Source: an uncultured Clostridia bacterium (GTDB taxonomy: Bacteria > Bacillota > Clostridia > Oscillospirales > CAG-272). Taken from it: a stretch of DNA of 64,000 nt. The notes beneath the pieces are model-generated. The model had not been told where the DNA came from. It made no database searches and saw only the letters and a list, made by a program, of their open reading frames with translations. The stretch lies in NCBI GenBank assembly GCA_947631765.1, contig CANRMP010000004.1, positions 62,001 through 126,000 on the forward strand, written 5' to 3'. The first letter of the stretch is position 1. Every line of letters begins with the position of its first letter. The translations under genes were made by a program, and so were the position numbers. Positions 43,691-52,780 of this stretch are shown piece by piece.

Positions 43691-44737
43691 TCACTTATTG
43701 AAGCTGTATATTGTCGTTTGAGTGTATTCCTCTCCCGCCCTGAAAATGCACGAAGGAAAGGCTTCGTGATTGGGGCTGTCGGGTATCCTGTTGCACTCAA
43801 GGGCGACAGCCTGATTTTTCATTTGAGGATATCTTTCAAAAAACGGGTTTTCGGCGGTCATAAAGTTGCCGGTGTACATCTGAATTCCGCCCTCGGTGGT
43901 AAGTATATCCATTTTGATTCCGGTCACGGGGCTTGTAATACTTGCAATAAGCTCCGGCTTCTTCTTGTTTTCGCCCTTGTCTCGCACAAAGCAATGGTCG
44001 TATCCGCCTCCGGTTTTCAGCTGAGGGTCTTCAGCCTCAATGTCGCGCCCTATAGTCTTTTCCTTTCTAAAATCGAAGGGAGTGCCCGACACCTCGGCAT
44101 AATTGCCAAAGGGGATAAGCTTTTCGTCAACCGGAATATAGTCGTCGCAGTACATTTTAAGCTTGTGGTCAAGAATTGTGTTGCCCACGCCCGAAAGACT
44201 GAAATAGCTGTGATTTGTAAGATTTATTATCGTATCCTTGTCGCTTACCGCGCTGTACGAAATGGAGAGCGCGTTGTCCTTTGTCAGAGTGTAGGTGACG
44301 TGTACCGTCAGCGTGCCGGGATAGCCCTCCTCCCCGTCAACGCTTATGTATTTAAGCGTAAGGCTGGAATAGCTGCTCTCTTCCTTGGAGTCCTCATAGG
44401 TCCAAAGCTTGCCGGAAAAGCCGCAGTATCCGCCGTGCAGATGGTATCTGCCCTTTTCGTTGTTGCTGACAGAGTACTCTTTGTCATCAATTTTAAATTT
44501 TCCCTCGAAAATTCTGTTGGCGTATCTTCCGACAATAGAGCCGTGATAATCGCCGTCCTTTAAATACCCGTCCATTGTGTCAAAGCCGCAGACAACGCTG
44601 ACGCCGTCGTATATAAGCTTTGAAATTCTCGCGCCGAATTCAATTATTTTCACCGACATATTGCCATTTGAAAGGGTGTAAGAATTGACATTTTCGCCCG
44701 AGGGCATTTGACCGAAAAGATTTTTTGTGACCGTCAT
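43691..44737 (-). CDS. galM: aldose 1-epimerase (mutarotase)
   Basis: A 348-residue beta-sandwich enzyme. Family motifs: VKIIEFGARISKLIY, YHGSIVGRYANRI, YHLHGG, the catalytic-His segment NLTNHSYFSLSG, GGYDHCFV and the C-terminal catalytic Glu in ALECNRIPDSPNH. It interconverts alpha and beta anomers of hexoses such as galactose. The ATG at 44737 has AGGAG eight bases upstream; a longer reading would cross the promoter. It is monocistronic. Confidence 0.94.
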   Translation of the reverse strand: MTVTKNLFGQMPSGENVNSYTLSNGNMSVKIIEFGARISKLIYDGVSVVCGFDTMDGYLKDGDYHGSIVGRYANRIFEGKFKIDDKEYSVSNNEKGRYHLHGGYCGFSGKLWTYEDSKEESSYSSLTLKYISVDGEEGYPGTLTVHVTYTLTKDNALSISYSAVSDKDTIINLTNHSYFSLSGVGNTILDHKLKMYCDDYIPVDEKLIPFGNYAEVSGTPFDFRKEKTIGRDIEAEDPQLKTGGGYDHCFVRDKGENKKKPELIASITSPVTGIKMDILTTEGGIQMYTGNFMTAENPFFERYPQMKNQAVALECNRIPDSPNHEAFPSCIFRAGEEYTQTTIYSFNK

Positions 44738-44770
44738 ATATATTTCTCCTTGACTTGCTTCTATGTGTAT

Positions 44771-44799
44771 ATTATATATTATCAAACTCTCAATGTCAA
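44771..44799 (-). promoter_or_regulatory. consensus promoter of galM
   Basis: On the minus strand TTGACA (44799-44794), 17 bases, TATAAT (44776-44771): exact consensus at both boxes. Confidence 0.9.
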
Positions 44800-44886
44800 T
44801 CGGTATATTATTATTTTATCAAAACATAAAATAAAAAAAGGAGAAACGCGGCGGCATCTCTCACAAAGGAAGAAAGGAAATTCGTT

Positions 44887-45777
44887 ATGAAAAAAATCAG
44901 GTTAGAAGGGATTGTTGCAATTCTTTGCGTGCTTGTTGCAACTGCTCTGCCGGCTGTTGTTTTAAGAGGGCAAAACGGCGGTTTTTCATATGATAAGCTA
45001 TATATTTACTGCCATGAAAGCGGCAAAAGCATACGGCAAGGTCTTGAAGAATACACCGCGCACGTAACGGCGGCGCTGTGCGAAGGCTTCAAGGATGTGC
45101 CCAAGGGAGCGGCACAGGCAATTTCAATTGCGGCAAGAACGCAAATTTTATTAAATAAGGGGACAAGTTGCGGGCATGACTATTGCACAAGCGGCGCGCA
45201 TTCTCTGCCGTATAAAGCCGACTGCCCGGAAAACGTGGCAGAGGCGGTAAAAGAGACCTCGGGGCTTGTACTCTCGCTTGGCGGGGCGCTTGCGCCCGCG
45301 TTTGTGCATTATTCCTCATATCTTGTGACCCAGAGCGCGTTTAATTATACCGGACGGGAGATTTCCTGCCTTGTTTCGGTAAGCTCGCCGGAAAATATTG
45401 AGCCTTGCGAGCACTTTGTGAGCTTTGAGGAAGCCGAGGTAATTTTTGAAATAAAGCTTGGGATAGAGACTCCCGACTTAAGCGGAGAGCTTATTATTAC
45501 GCCCGACAGCACGGGGAGGGCAAAAAGCGTGCGGATTTTGGAAAATATTATCGGCGGGAGTGAATTTGCGGCGGCGTTTAAGCTTGAGAGCGCAAGTTTT
45601 AAGTGCGAAAAGCGGGAGGAGGGCTATCTTTTCAGAGTATACGGAAGCGGAGACGGGCTTGGAATGAGCCTTTGCGGAGCGGTCACAATGGCAGAGGATA
45701 AGGCGGGATACGGGGATATACTTCTCCACTACTACCCGGGAACCGAAATTGTACCGGTTTACACACTATTAAAATAA
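44887..45777 (+). CDS. SpoIID/LytB-domain protein with altered catalytic residues
   Basis: A 296-residue protein with an N-terminal membrane anchor (~6-27) and a SpoIID-like domain. EEYTAHVTAALCEGF matches EEYVxGVVAxEMPxxF, SIAARTQIL matches LAARTY, and GSGDGLGMSLCGA and LLHYYPGTEI match GHGVGMSQYGA and YYxGxxI. SpoIID is a lytic transglycosylase of the spore engulfment machinery. Here the catalytic Glu position of xAxEM is Leu and the GHG His is Asp, while three Cys (GHDYCT, SCGH) are present. It may be an inactive or altered paralogue. AAAGGAAA precedes the ATG. No sporulation genes are adjacent. Confidence 0.8.
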   Translation: MKKIRLEGIVAILCVLVATALPAVVLRGQNGGFSYDKLYIYCHESGKSIRQGLEEYTAHVTAALCEGFKDVPKGAAQAISIAARTQILLNKGTSCGHDYCTSGAHSLPYKADCPENVAEAVKETSGLVLSLGGALAPAFVHYSSYLVTQSAFNYTGREISCLVSVSSPENIEPCEHFVSFEEAEVIFEIKLGIETPDLSGELIITPDSTGRAKSVRILENIIGGSEFAAAFKLESASFKCEKREEGYLFRVYGSGDGLGMSLCGAVTMAEDKAGYGDILLHYYPGTEIVPVYTLLK

Positions 45778-45815
45778 CCTGAGTATAAAACGTCAGAAAG
45801 TTTTTGAAGGGGTTT

Positions 45816-45885
45816 GGGGGGACTTTTTTCAAAAAGTCCCCCCCGATAGGGCTTGGGGGAAGCTTTTTCCCAAAAAGTTCCCCCC
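45816..45885. repeat. two tandem related hairpins between convergent genes
   Basis: The first (45816-45844) is a near-perfect inverted repeat GGGGGGACTTTTT/AAAAAGTCCCCCC. The second (45855-45885) is a related copy, GGGGGAAGCTTTTT/AAAAAGTTCCCCCC, with one bulge. They share the purine/pyrimidine layout and sit between the SpoIID-like gene (+) and the lipoprotein gene (-), where they could end transcription from both sides. Similar G-run/T-run hairpins are known as dispersed repeats in Clostridia; whether this one is dispersed cannot be seen here. Confidence 0.7.
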
Positions 45886-45886
45886 A

Positions 45887-46861
45887 TTATGTTATTTCCC
45901 AATATTTTAAGTCTTTATATTTGTTTTTAAAGGTAACGGTCAAGCCGTCGGAATACTCTTCAATATACTCAAAGAACTCTCTTGAAAGATACTGACCTAT
46001 TACGGTATTGAAATTTTTGTCCACGTAGTCGTCGTCAATGGGAAGGCGTTTCGCAATTATGAGCACTCCCTTTTGAAACTCGAGAATTTCGCTGCACTCA
46101 TTTTCTTCAAGCTCAAGAACCGCTTCTTCAAAGTACTCGTTTTGTTCGTGATAAGTAAAGGTGTCAAGCTTTACGTATTCTCCCTCAAACTCGTACTCCT
46201 CCTTGTACTCATCAAAGATGCCCGCCATCGCCTTGCCGCCCTTGACTTCCTCCAAAAGCTTATTTGCGTATTCTTTTTTCTGCTCGTAGTCACTGCCGCT
46301 GTACTGAATGTAGACATACTCGGCGGAAAAGAAATTGCCGCTTTCGATATCGCCCATAATGGTATCGACATCATACTTGAATATGCCGTTACGCTCATCG
46401 GTCATATAGTCGTACAGACTGTCGCAATACGCGGAAATTGTGAGTATTTCCCGAAGGACCTCTTCGGTTACATATTCATTGGCAAGGTCGGCTTCGTAGC
46501 TTGCGTCGTCGGTGTACGAATACTTGAGATTTTCGATTTCGCTTTCGATTCCCGCCTTTTGCTCATCGGTCAGCTTCAATTTGTACTGCTTTGCAAGCAG
46601 GTAATAGGCGGCAAGCTCTTTAAGGGAGGCGTCGGTGTTTTCCTCAAGCTTTTCCTTAAGGCCTTCATCGGTGGAAAAATCCTCGGGGGCAATACCCTCA
46701 TAGCCGTGCTTGTAATTCATTACAAAGTATCTTAGCATGTCGTAGCTGACCTCATACCCACCGATACTCATCACCGTTGGAGAGGAGGACGAGCACGAAA
46801 CAAGCGTCAGGGTCAATATAACAGACAGCAAAAGCGCCGCAAAGCCATTGACTCTTTTCAT
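45887..46861 (-). CDS. SurA/PrsA N-terminal-like lipoprotein (putative foldase)
   Basis: A 324-residue protein. A lipoprotein signal ends at LTLVSC (Cys ~22), followed by an IGGYEVSYDMLRYFVMNY segment typical of the SurA/PrsA N-terminal chaperone domain, then an all-helical acidic region with repeated Tyr/Glu. A C-terminal part (~190-300) has some PPIase-like character (SAEYVYIQYSG, ILEFQKGVLIIAKRLP) but no clear parvulin active site. The ATG at 46861 has GGAGG eight bases upstream. It is the last gene of the Gld-like ABC operon, so it may help fold or retain the secreted partners. Confidence 0.72.
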   Translation of the reverse strand: MKRVNGFAALLLSVILTLTLVSCSSSSPTVMSIGGYEVSYDMLRYFVMNYKHGYEGIAPEDFSTDEGLKEKLEENTDASLKELAAYYLLAKQYKLKLTDEQKAGIESEIENLKYSYTDDASYEADLANEYVTEEVLREILTISAYCDSLYDYMTDERNGIFKYDVDTIMGDIESGNFFSAEYVYIQYSGSDYEQKKEYANKLLEEVKGGKAMAGIFDEYKEEYEFEGEYVKLDTFTYHEQNEYFEEAVLELEENECSEILEFQKGVLIIAKRLPIDDDYVDKNFNTVIGQYLSREFFEYIEEYSDGLTVTFKNKYKDLKYWEIT

Positions 46862-46888
46862 TTGCCTTTCCTCCCTTGGCAATAATAA

Positions 46889-48709
46889 TTAATATCTGTC
46901 ATTTCCGTTAACCGTTTTGCCTTCAAGGACGGAAATGGCGCTTGCAAGAAGCTGTTCCACTCTTGCGCTCATCATATAAAAGCTTCCGACCTCGCCGCTT
47001 GAAACGCCGTCTTCGTCAATTGACTCGCTTGTGACGACGCATTTGCCGTTTGTCAGCCTGTAGAACCTGATAATCTTTGTGACTCCGGCGACGATGTAAT
47101 CCACCTCGGTGGTGTCCTTCCCGTTTTCGTCGGTTTTGTATACCGTCCTCTCACGGGTCACAACCTCAATCTCCGCCATTGGAGAATTTTTCAGCGCTTC
47201 GCTAATTTCCTCTTCGGTCAGCTCTTCACGAATATACATCTGAATCATTATTCTGAATAGCTGGCGGAAGTTGTCGGTGTCAACCACACGCCCCGCCTTC
47301 ATTGCGGTGACCGTCAAACCGTTTATCGTTCCGTCCAGCCTGAAGGTCTCGTCGACGGTCTGCTTTCCCGCTCTGTCGGGAAAATCAACGCCGAGATCGT
47401 CATAGCTTCCTCTTATCGTTATGCTCTCGCAGTTGTCGATATTTGTGTAGACAACAGAGCGGCTGATAAAGGTTTCGGGCTCCCAACCGAGAAAATAAAG
47501 GGTCTCATAGTTAACCTTGACTATTAGATTCATGACAAGCGAATAAACATAGTAATATGAATTTTCCTGAAGCGGGCTTATCATAATGGTGTTTTCAATG
47601 CCCGCATGGCGGAAGGTCAGAGTGTATCTTGCCTCATCGGGAAAATACTTTTGAATTATTTCATCGCTGAAGCCGAGGTATTCCTCCCCGTCCTCTTCGG
47701 ATATCTGAGGAGTGGCGATTTCGAGCACCTCACTGCCCTGCATGTCCTGAAACTTGCTGAAAAGCCCTTCAAATGAGGTTGAGGAAAAATACCCTTCGGG
47801 GGAGACGGAGGCGTAGATGCTCAGTCCCTTGAAGACCATAAAAGGATCCTTCTCACTTTTAATCGGAATAAAGGATATTGTGCGCTCGGTAAAATGGTCG
47901 ATAAGCATAAAATAGTCAAAGGTTTGCGAAACGTTGGGGTCGACCGGATAGGTAAGATACGGAGTTGTGAGATTCTGAGGGCAGGTTAAAACGGTGGAGG
48001 CAAGATAGCTGCTGCTGGCAACATACACAGAATCCCTTTCCATCTCCTCGCCGGTTTCAAGATTTGTTGACGTTCCGGCAACTCTTGCATAATAACCGCT
48101 TCCCGAAGGCAGACGGTCGCCGATGTAAACCTTGTAGCTTTTTCCGTCAACTCCCGTCACGACGTAGTAAATAGCCTCGTCGTCGTTTGCATAGTCAAGC
48201 CCGTATCTTGAAAAGTCCTTGCAGTGGTCTTCAATTCTCGTGCTTGAGGTTGCAAGTCCGCAGGCGGACGCCATGGCGGTTATTTTGTAGCTGTCGCTCG
48301 GCGCGAACTCATAATCTTTAAAATACAGACTTCCGTCGTTTAAATACCCCTCGGGGTCCTCGCCCTCAAAGCGATATATTCCCCAGTCCACATACTGCTC
48401 GCCGTACTTTTCGGCGTTTGTAGGATTGTGCACGTCAATGCTTTTTATCTCGCTTGAGGTCATATGCTCGTACATAAGCAGACTGTTTGCGGCGTACGCG
48501 ACCTCATCCTCCCAGATAAGATTTACCGAAGGGGCGGGATTATCATTGCCATCGTCATCGGTTATCGGCTTAATTACCGCAAAATAGACAATAAGCAGGG
48601 CTGCAACCACCAAAATTACGGTAATAATAATCCATATCTGATTTCTAAAGGTATTCTTTTTGCTCTTTTTTAAGGTTTTGTTTTCATTTTCGGCAGTATT
48701 GCTGTTCAT
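46889..48709 (-). CDS. DUF4340 domain membrane protein
   Basis: A 606-residue protein with a cytoplasmic Lys-rich N terminus, one membrane helix (~27-50, IWIIITVILVVAALLIVYFA) and a long extracellular beta-rich domain. DUF4340 is recognised from repeated segments such as YYVVTGVDGKSYKVYIGDRLPSGSGYYAR (shown in part) and from its place beside GldG-type genes, its usual neighbours. No enzyme motif is visible. It overlaps the preceding GldG-like gene by four bases. It probably works as an extracytoplasmic part of the ABC system; its molecular role is unknown. Confidence 0.75.
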   Translation of the reverse strand: MNSNTAENENKTLKKSKKNTFRNQIWIIITVILVVAALLIVYFAVIKPITDDDGNDNPAPSVNLIWEDEVAYAANSLLMYEHMTSSEIKSIDVHNPTNAEKYGEQYVDWGIYRFEGEDPEGYLNDGSLYFKDYEFAPSDSYKITAMASACGLATSSTRIEDHCKDFSRYGLDYANDDEAIYYVVTGVDGKSYKVYIGDRLPSGSGYYARVAGTSTNLETGEEMERDSVYVASSSYLASTVLTCPQNLTTPYLTYPVDPNVSQTFDYFMLIDHFTERTISFIPIKSEKDPFMVFKGLSIYASVSPEGYFSSTSFEGLFSKFQDMQGSEVLEIATPQISEEDGEEYLGFSDEIIQKYFPDEARYTLTFRHAGIENTIMISPLQENSYYYVYSLVMNLIVKVNYETLYFLGWEPETFISRSVVYTNIDNCESITIRGSYDDLGVDFPDRAGKQTVDETFRLDGTINGLTVTAMKAGRVVDTDNFRQLFRIMIQMYIREELTEEEISEALKNSPMAEIEVVTRERTVYKTDENGKDTTEVDYIVAGVTKIIRFYRLTNGKCVVTSESIDEDGVSSGEVGSFYMMSARVEQLLASAISVLEGKTVNGNDRY

Positions 48710-50325
48710 GAATGCCGCCTCCTTATATACACAATAAGTCCTATAACAAGGACAACAAGCGGCACCGCGGCGCTAAGTATAACCGTTGCGGTTATCGCCT
48801 CTCTCTTGGTAAGGTCAAGCCCGTTGTTATCCATATTTTTGTACTCAATATTGAGAGGAACCTCTTCATTTGACATAAGATCAATGGCGCTTAGGATAAG
48901 ATTTCGATTTTCATATATCCCGCTGTCCGCATAAACGGTGTTTGCGGCGTATGAGGAGCCCATGCAAATCACATATGAGCCCTCACTTTTGGCGCTAAGT
49001 GTCATAAGAGAGGCGGGAGAGACCTCGGAGTAGCTTTCTCTTGTTCCGTCGGTATACTCCGCATAGGCGCTTGTCGGAGCGTAAACCACACTGCCTGCCT
49101 TTGCGCTGTCGGTGATTTTTATAGGTCTTGCGGAGTTAAACACCGACTTGCCGACAGTCTGCTTTTGAAGAATCGACTCTGTCAGCGCATAGCCCGAGAG
49201 TGAGGAATCGTTTTCAAGTCTGCCCGCAATTGTCAGCATACTGACGTCAATTGAATTTTCCCCGTTGTCCTTTATCTGCGCGTTCTCGTATTTTACGCCG
49301 TAATTACTTTCAAGATAGCCTTCAAGGTTCGGAAGCTCTCTTGCCTCATAGTCAAGAAGCACCATGAGCGAGTGACCCGAGGTTTGAAGAAAGGCGTCTA
49401 TTTTTCCGAGCTCGCTGTTTGTTTCAAGGGCGGAATTGCCCGAATAGTCGGTTGAAGGGCTGAAAATTACCGCCACGGCATTAGGCTCGTTTGCAAAATT
49501 CTCATACTGGAGATTTATTTTTTTGACCTCGTAGCCGCTGTCCACAAAAAGCTGCCAAAGCTGTTGAGCAAGGTTATAGCTTGCATCCTGCTTTCCGACG
49601 GTATAAGCGCCGATATCCTCACCGTGACCGGAGATAAAGTACGCGGTGGGAATTGTGGTTTCGCAGATTGAGAGTATTGACGAGCAGAAGCGGTAATCAC
49701 CCTTAAACGCGCTTACAAAATAATACGAGGCTGAGGTGTAGTCAAAGGAATAGAAAGAGTTTCTGCTGTAGAGGCGGAAATTGTGCCGATACAGCGGCTT
49801 GCCGTCAACTCCGTTTATTATCGTTCCGTCGCTCTCGCGCTCGACTGTGTAATTGTCGATAAGCACACTCGAGGCGCTGAAATTTGCCGCGTTGTAATAT
49901 TCCTCTCCCACAATTTCCTTTATCCTGTCAGGCTCACTGCTAAGGTCTATATAGTCGCACTTAATAAAGGAATACTCGTCGGCAAGCTCGTTTGCAAGCG
50001 AATGAATATATCTCATTCCCCAAAGATTCGACATGGACTGCGCGGAGTAGTTTGAGGAGGTGGCGCCGACACTCAGCTTATCAGCCTCCGACATAAAGTA
50101 TATTGTGATATCGTTAAGCTCGCCGTCAATTGTGTCAAGCTTTGCGCGGGTTGAGTCCGATATATTGTACATTTTCTCGCTTGTCATGTCAAAATACCAG
50201 CCGAGCCCGTATACAAGGGTGTAAACTATGACGTTGATAACCACAAGAAGCGCAATAACCGTAACGGTAAATCCCACGCCGAGAGAACCGTACTTGAATT
50301 TTTTATTCTTAAATATCTTATTCAT
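48706..50325 (-). CDS. GldG-like ABC-type auxiliary membrane protein, copy 2
   Basis: A 539-residue protein with an N-terminal helix (~17-44) and a C-terminal helix (~510-535) ending RRRHS. The large outer domain between is of the ABC_transp_aux (PF09822) type, with the family element YFISGHGED near residue 230 and VMLLDYEAR-like LMVLLDYEARELPNL. It lacks a nucleotide-binding domain. It is a tandem paralogue of the next gene upstream and shares its layout from end to end. In Bacteroidetes GldG acts with GldA and GldF in gliding and secretion; here the role is unknown. Confidence 0.82.
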   Translation of the reverse strand: MNKIFKNKKFKYGSLGVGFTVTVIALLVVINVIVYTLVYGLGWYFDMTSEKMYNISDSTRAKLDTIDGELNDITIYFMSEADKLSVGATSSNYSAQSMSNLWGMRYIHSLANELADEYSFIKCDYIDLSSEPDRIKEIVGEEYYNAANFSASSVLIDNYTVERESDGTIINGVDGKPLYRHNFRLYSRNSFYSFDYTSASYYFVSAFKGDYRFCSSILSICETTIPTAYFISGHGEDIGAYTVGKQDASYNLAQQLWQLFVDSGYEVKKINLQYENFANEPNAVAVIFSPSTDYSGNSALETNSELGKIDAFLQTSGHSLMVLLDYEARELPNLEGYLESNYGVKYENAQIKDNGENSIDVSMLTIAGRLENDSSLSGYALTESILQKQTVGKSVFNSARPIKITDSAKAGSVVYAPTSAYAEYTDGTRESYSEVSPASLMTLSAKSEGSYVICMGSSYAANTVYADSGIYENRNLILSAIDLMSNEEVPLNIEYKNMDNNGLDLTKREAITATVILSAAVPLVVLVIGLIVYIRRRHS

Positions 50326-50346
50326 TGCAGTTTATAGTCCCCCGAA

Positions 50347-52008
50347 TTACATATGCCTTCTCTTTATAAACACAATAGTACCCAAAACAAGCATGACAAC
50401 CGGAATTATCGCCGAAAGGCAAATTTCCCAAATTACAGCCTCGTGCTCGTACATGTCGAGCCCTTCGCTCTGTACCACCTTGAAATCTATTTCAAAGGGC
50501 ACGACCTCTCTGCCCATAAGGCGCATTGTGAGAAAGAGCACGTCGCGGTTGCCGTATGCAAAGTCACCAAGGAACTCTGCCGAGGCAAAATCGGTTGTTC
50601 CGCAAATTGTCGTGTAGGTTGCAGACTCTTCGTTGTTATTGTTGAGCCATGAGTCATAGCAAAGCACCATGAGCGGGTCGGCTCTTTCACTGCTGTAATC
50701 CTTTATAACATTGTCATTGCCGTCGACCGCAACCGAGCTTTCGGGCGCAAGAAATACCGCTCCCGTATATTTTGAGGAAACGTCCTCGTAAAATCCGCTG
50801 GACTGCTCAAATTCCTCGCTGACATTTAGCGCCTGCGCGTTTTTGAAGGCTACCTTCGGAGGAGAATCGAGCTCGGTAAGCTGGGAGGTGAGGTTGAGCC
50901 CCACGCTGTACTGGTTTGTGTCGTAGGTTGCCGCAAAGGTGTAGCCGTCGCTTGACATGTCGCTTGAGCCCCGGTCCTTTACAAGGGCGCCCGAGAGCGT
51001 CACGCCGCAATAGTCGGCAATGTACTCTTCAAGGTTGGTGAGCGGCTTGTCGGTTTTGTCGAAAAAGAACATCATATGATGGTTTTCGCCTATTGAGAAT
51101 TTTCGAAGAAGCGACACCTCATTGACCTGCCCGGTGTACCCGAGATAATCCTCTGTCGGTCCGAAGGCTACCAAAAGCCTTGCGCGGCTGTCTGAAAATA
51201 CCTCCTTGTAGTCCTTGACAAGGTTTGCTTTTTTAACGGTAAAGCCCGCCTCAAAAAGCAGATCTCTCATAGCCTGCGCCTTGCCGAAATCGTTTTCATC
51301 CTCCTCATCTCCCACCTTTTCGCCGTGACCGGTCAAAAAATATACTGTCGGGCTGAGTCCCGAAAGAGAGAGAATTACTGACGTGTAGCGAAGGTCGCCG
51401 TTAAAGGCGTAAACATATCCGGTGTCCTCGTCAAAGGTGAAAAACGCGTCTCTTGAGCATATTCTGTAGTTGTGATGGCTCAAATGAACGCCGTTTTCAT
51501 CAAGGAGCGGACTGCCGTTTTTATCGTATTCGTACGTACAGTTGTCGATTACGACGCTGCTTTTTCTAAAGCTGTAGCCGACGGTTGTCTGAAACGTGTC
51601 AATCATTTCCTTGTCGTTGTTCATATTAAGATAATCGACGCTCACATAGTCGTATTTTGCGGCAATTGCAAGGGCAAGCTCGTGAACGTATCTCATGCCC
51701 CACATTTCATTTTGTCCCGTCGTTCTGCCGGAGGAGCTTGAATAGCCGAGAATCGGGCTTGAAAGCTCGTCCCTGTCGGCAAGAAAATATATTGTTATGT
51801 TTGTCGTGTCGGGGTCTATCTTGTCAAGAAGCTCCGTGGATTCCGCGGAAAGCTCGCTGAATCCCTCTTTTGAAACGTCAAGATAAAGAAGCCTGTTATT
51901 TGCAATGTAGCTGAACAGTATGTTTAAAAGCAGTATTCCGACAAGCACAAGGGCTGTTATCCCCGCTGAAAGTGAAAGTCGCCCTATCTTTCTTTTGCTG
52001 TTTTTCAT
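50347..52008 (-). CDS. GldG-like ABC-type auxiliary membrane protein, copy 1
   Basis: A 553-residue protein with the same plan as its downstream neighbour: an N-terminal helix (~15-37), an outer ABC_transp_aux domain with YFLTGHGEKVG (~225-235) and MMFFFDKTDKPLTNLEEYI, and a C-terminal helix ending KRRHM. The segments RLLYLDVSKEGFSELSAES (start of the outer domain) and NEMWGMRYVHELA have close counterparts in copy 2 (MTSEKMYNISDST, NLWGMRYIHSLA). Two such subunits side by side suggest a heterodimer. It lies 21 bases before copy 2 and 36 bases after the permease gene. Confidence 0.82.
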   Translation of the reverse strand: MKNSKRKIGRLSLSAGITALVLVGILLLNILFSYIANNRLLYLDVSKEGFSELSAESTELLDKIDPDTTNITIYFLADRDELSSPILGYSSSSGRTTGQNEMWGMRYVHELALAIAAKYDYVSVDYLNMNNDKEMIDTFQTTVGYSFRKSSVVIDNCTYEYDKNGSPLLDENGVHLSHHNYRICSRDAFFTFDEDTGYVYAFNGDLRYTSVILSLSGLSPTVYFLTGHGEKVGDEEDENDFGKAQAMRDLLFEAGFTVKKANLVKDYKEVFSDSRARLLVAFGPTEDYLGYTGQVNEVSLLRKFSIGENHHMMFFFDKTDKPLTNLEEYIADYCGVTLSGALVKDRGSSDMSSDGYTFAATYDTNQYSVGLNLTSQLTELDSPPKVAFKNAQALNVSEEFEQSSGFYEDVSSKYTGAVFLAPESSVAVDGNDNVIKDYSSERADPLMVLCYDSWLNNNNEESATYTTICGTTDFASAEFLGDFAYGNRDVLFLTMRLMGREVVPFEIDFKVVQSEGLDMYEHEAVIWEICLSAIIPVVMLVLGTIVFIKRRHM

Positions 52009-52044
52009 TAGTCTGTACCGTGCCTTTCCGTCTTAGGACCCCTG

Positions 52045-52752
52045 TCAGCTCCAGCGGCGCTTTTCATAAACTCTTACCGTTAAGAACAGGAAGGCAAAGG
52101 ATATTGAAACATAGTACACAATGGCGTTTATATCAAAATAGCCGTATGCGAAATTCGAAAATCTCTCAAAAATCGATACCCAGTTCAGCACGCTTCTTAT
52201 AATCGCGCTGTCGATATAGGAGTTGAGCGCCGAGGTCACCATAAAGAAGAGTATTACAAGTATTGTGGCAAGCGCGGCGATAAGCTGGTTTTCGGTAAGC
52301 GATGAAATAAACACACCGACTGCAATGCAGGCGCCGCCCACAAGCAAAAGAGCAAGCGAGCTTCCGAAAAGTATTGCGGTATTTGGAGTGCCGTAATTGT
52401 AAAGCGCGATAAAATCGATGCAGGAAACAAGGTAGGTTGCGGCAAATATCGTGTAAGCCGCAAAGAATTTCGCAGCGACCATTCCCATAAGGCTCACCGG
52501 AGAGGTGAGGAGCAGCTGTTCTGTGCGCGCCTTCTTTTCATCCGCAAAAAGCTTCATTGTGAGCAGAGGAAGCGCTATGACAAACACATAAAGCAGCATC
52601 ATAAAATATGTGGCAACCGAGCTGTCCTGCCCTTGGTTGAGCGTGCAGATAGAGAATATTATTCCGCTTGTCGCAAGATAGGCGGCAACAAATATATATC
52701 CTATGGGGGATATAAAATAAGATCTTAGCTCTCTTTTATAAATGGCAAACAT
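52045..52752 (-). CDS. ABC-2 type permease (GldF-like)
   Basis: A 235-residue protein with six predicted helices. It starts MFAIYKRELRSYFISPIGYIF, the usual GldF/ABC-2 N terminus, and holds the conserved cytoplasmic segment LLTMKLFADEKKARTEQLLLTSPVS. It should form the channel for the GldA-like ATPase encoded 28 bases upstream. Its substrate is unknown; in related systems it may be a mechanical or secretion partner rather than a small solute. Confidence 0.9.
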   Translation of the reverse strand: MFAIYKRELRSYFISPIGYIFVAAYLATSGIIFSICTLNQGQDSSVATYFMMLLYVFVIALPLLTMKLFADEKKARTEQLLLTSPVSLMGMVAAKFFAAYTIFAATYLVSCIDFIALYNYGTPNTAILFGSSLALLLVGGACIAVGVFISSLTENQLIAALATILVILFFMVTSALNSYIDSAIIRSVLNWVSIFERFSNFAYGYFDINAIVYYVSISFAFLFLTVRVYEKRRWS

Positions 52753-52780
52753 TTTTTCTTCTCCTTAAATTTGCACTTGT

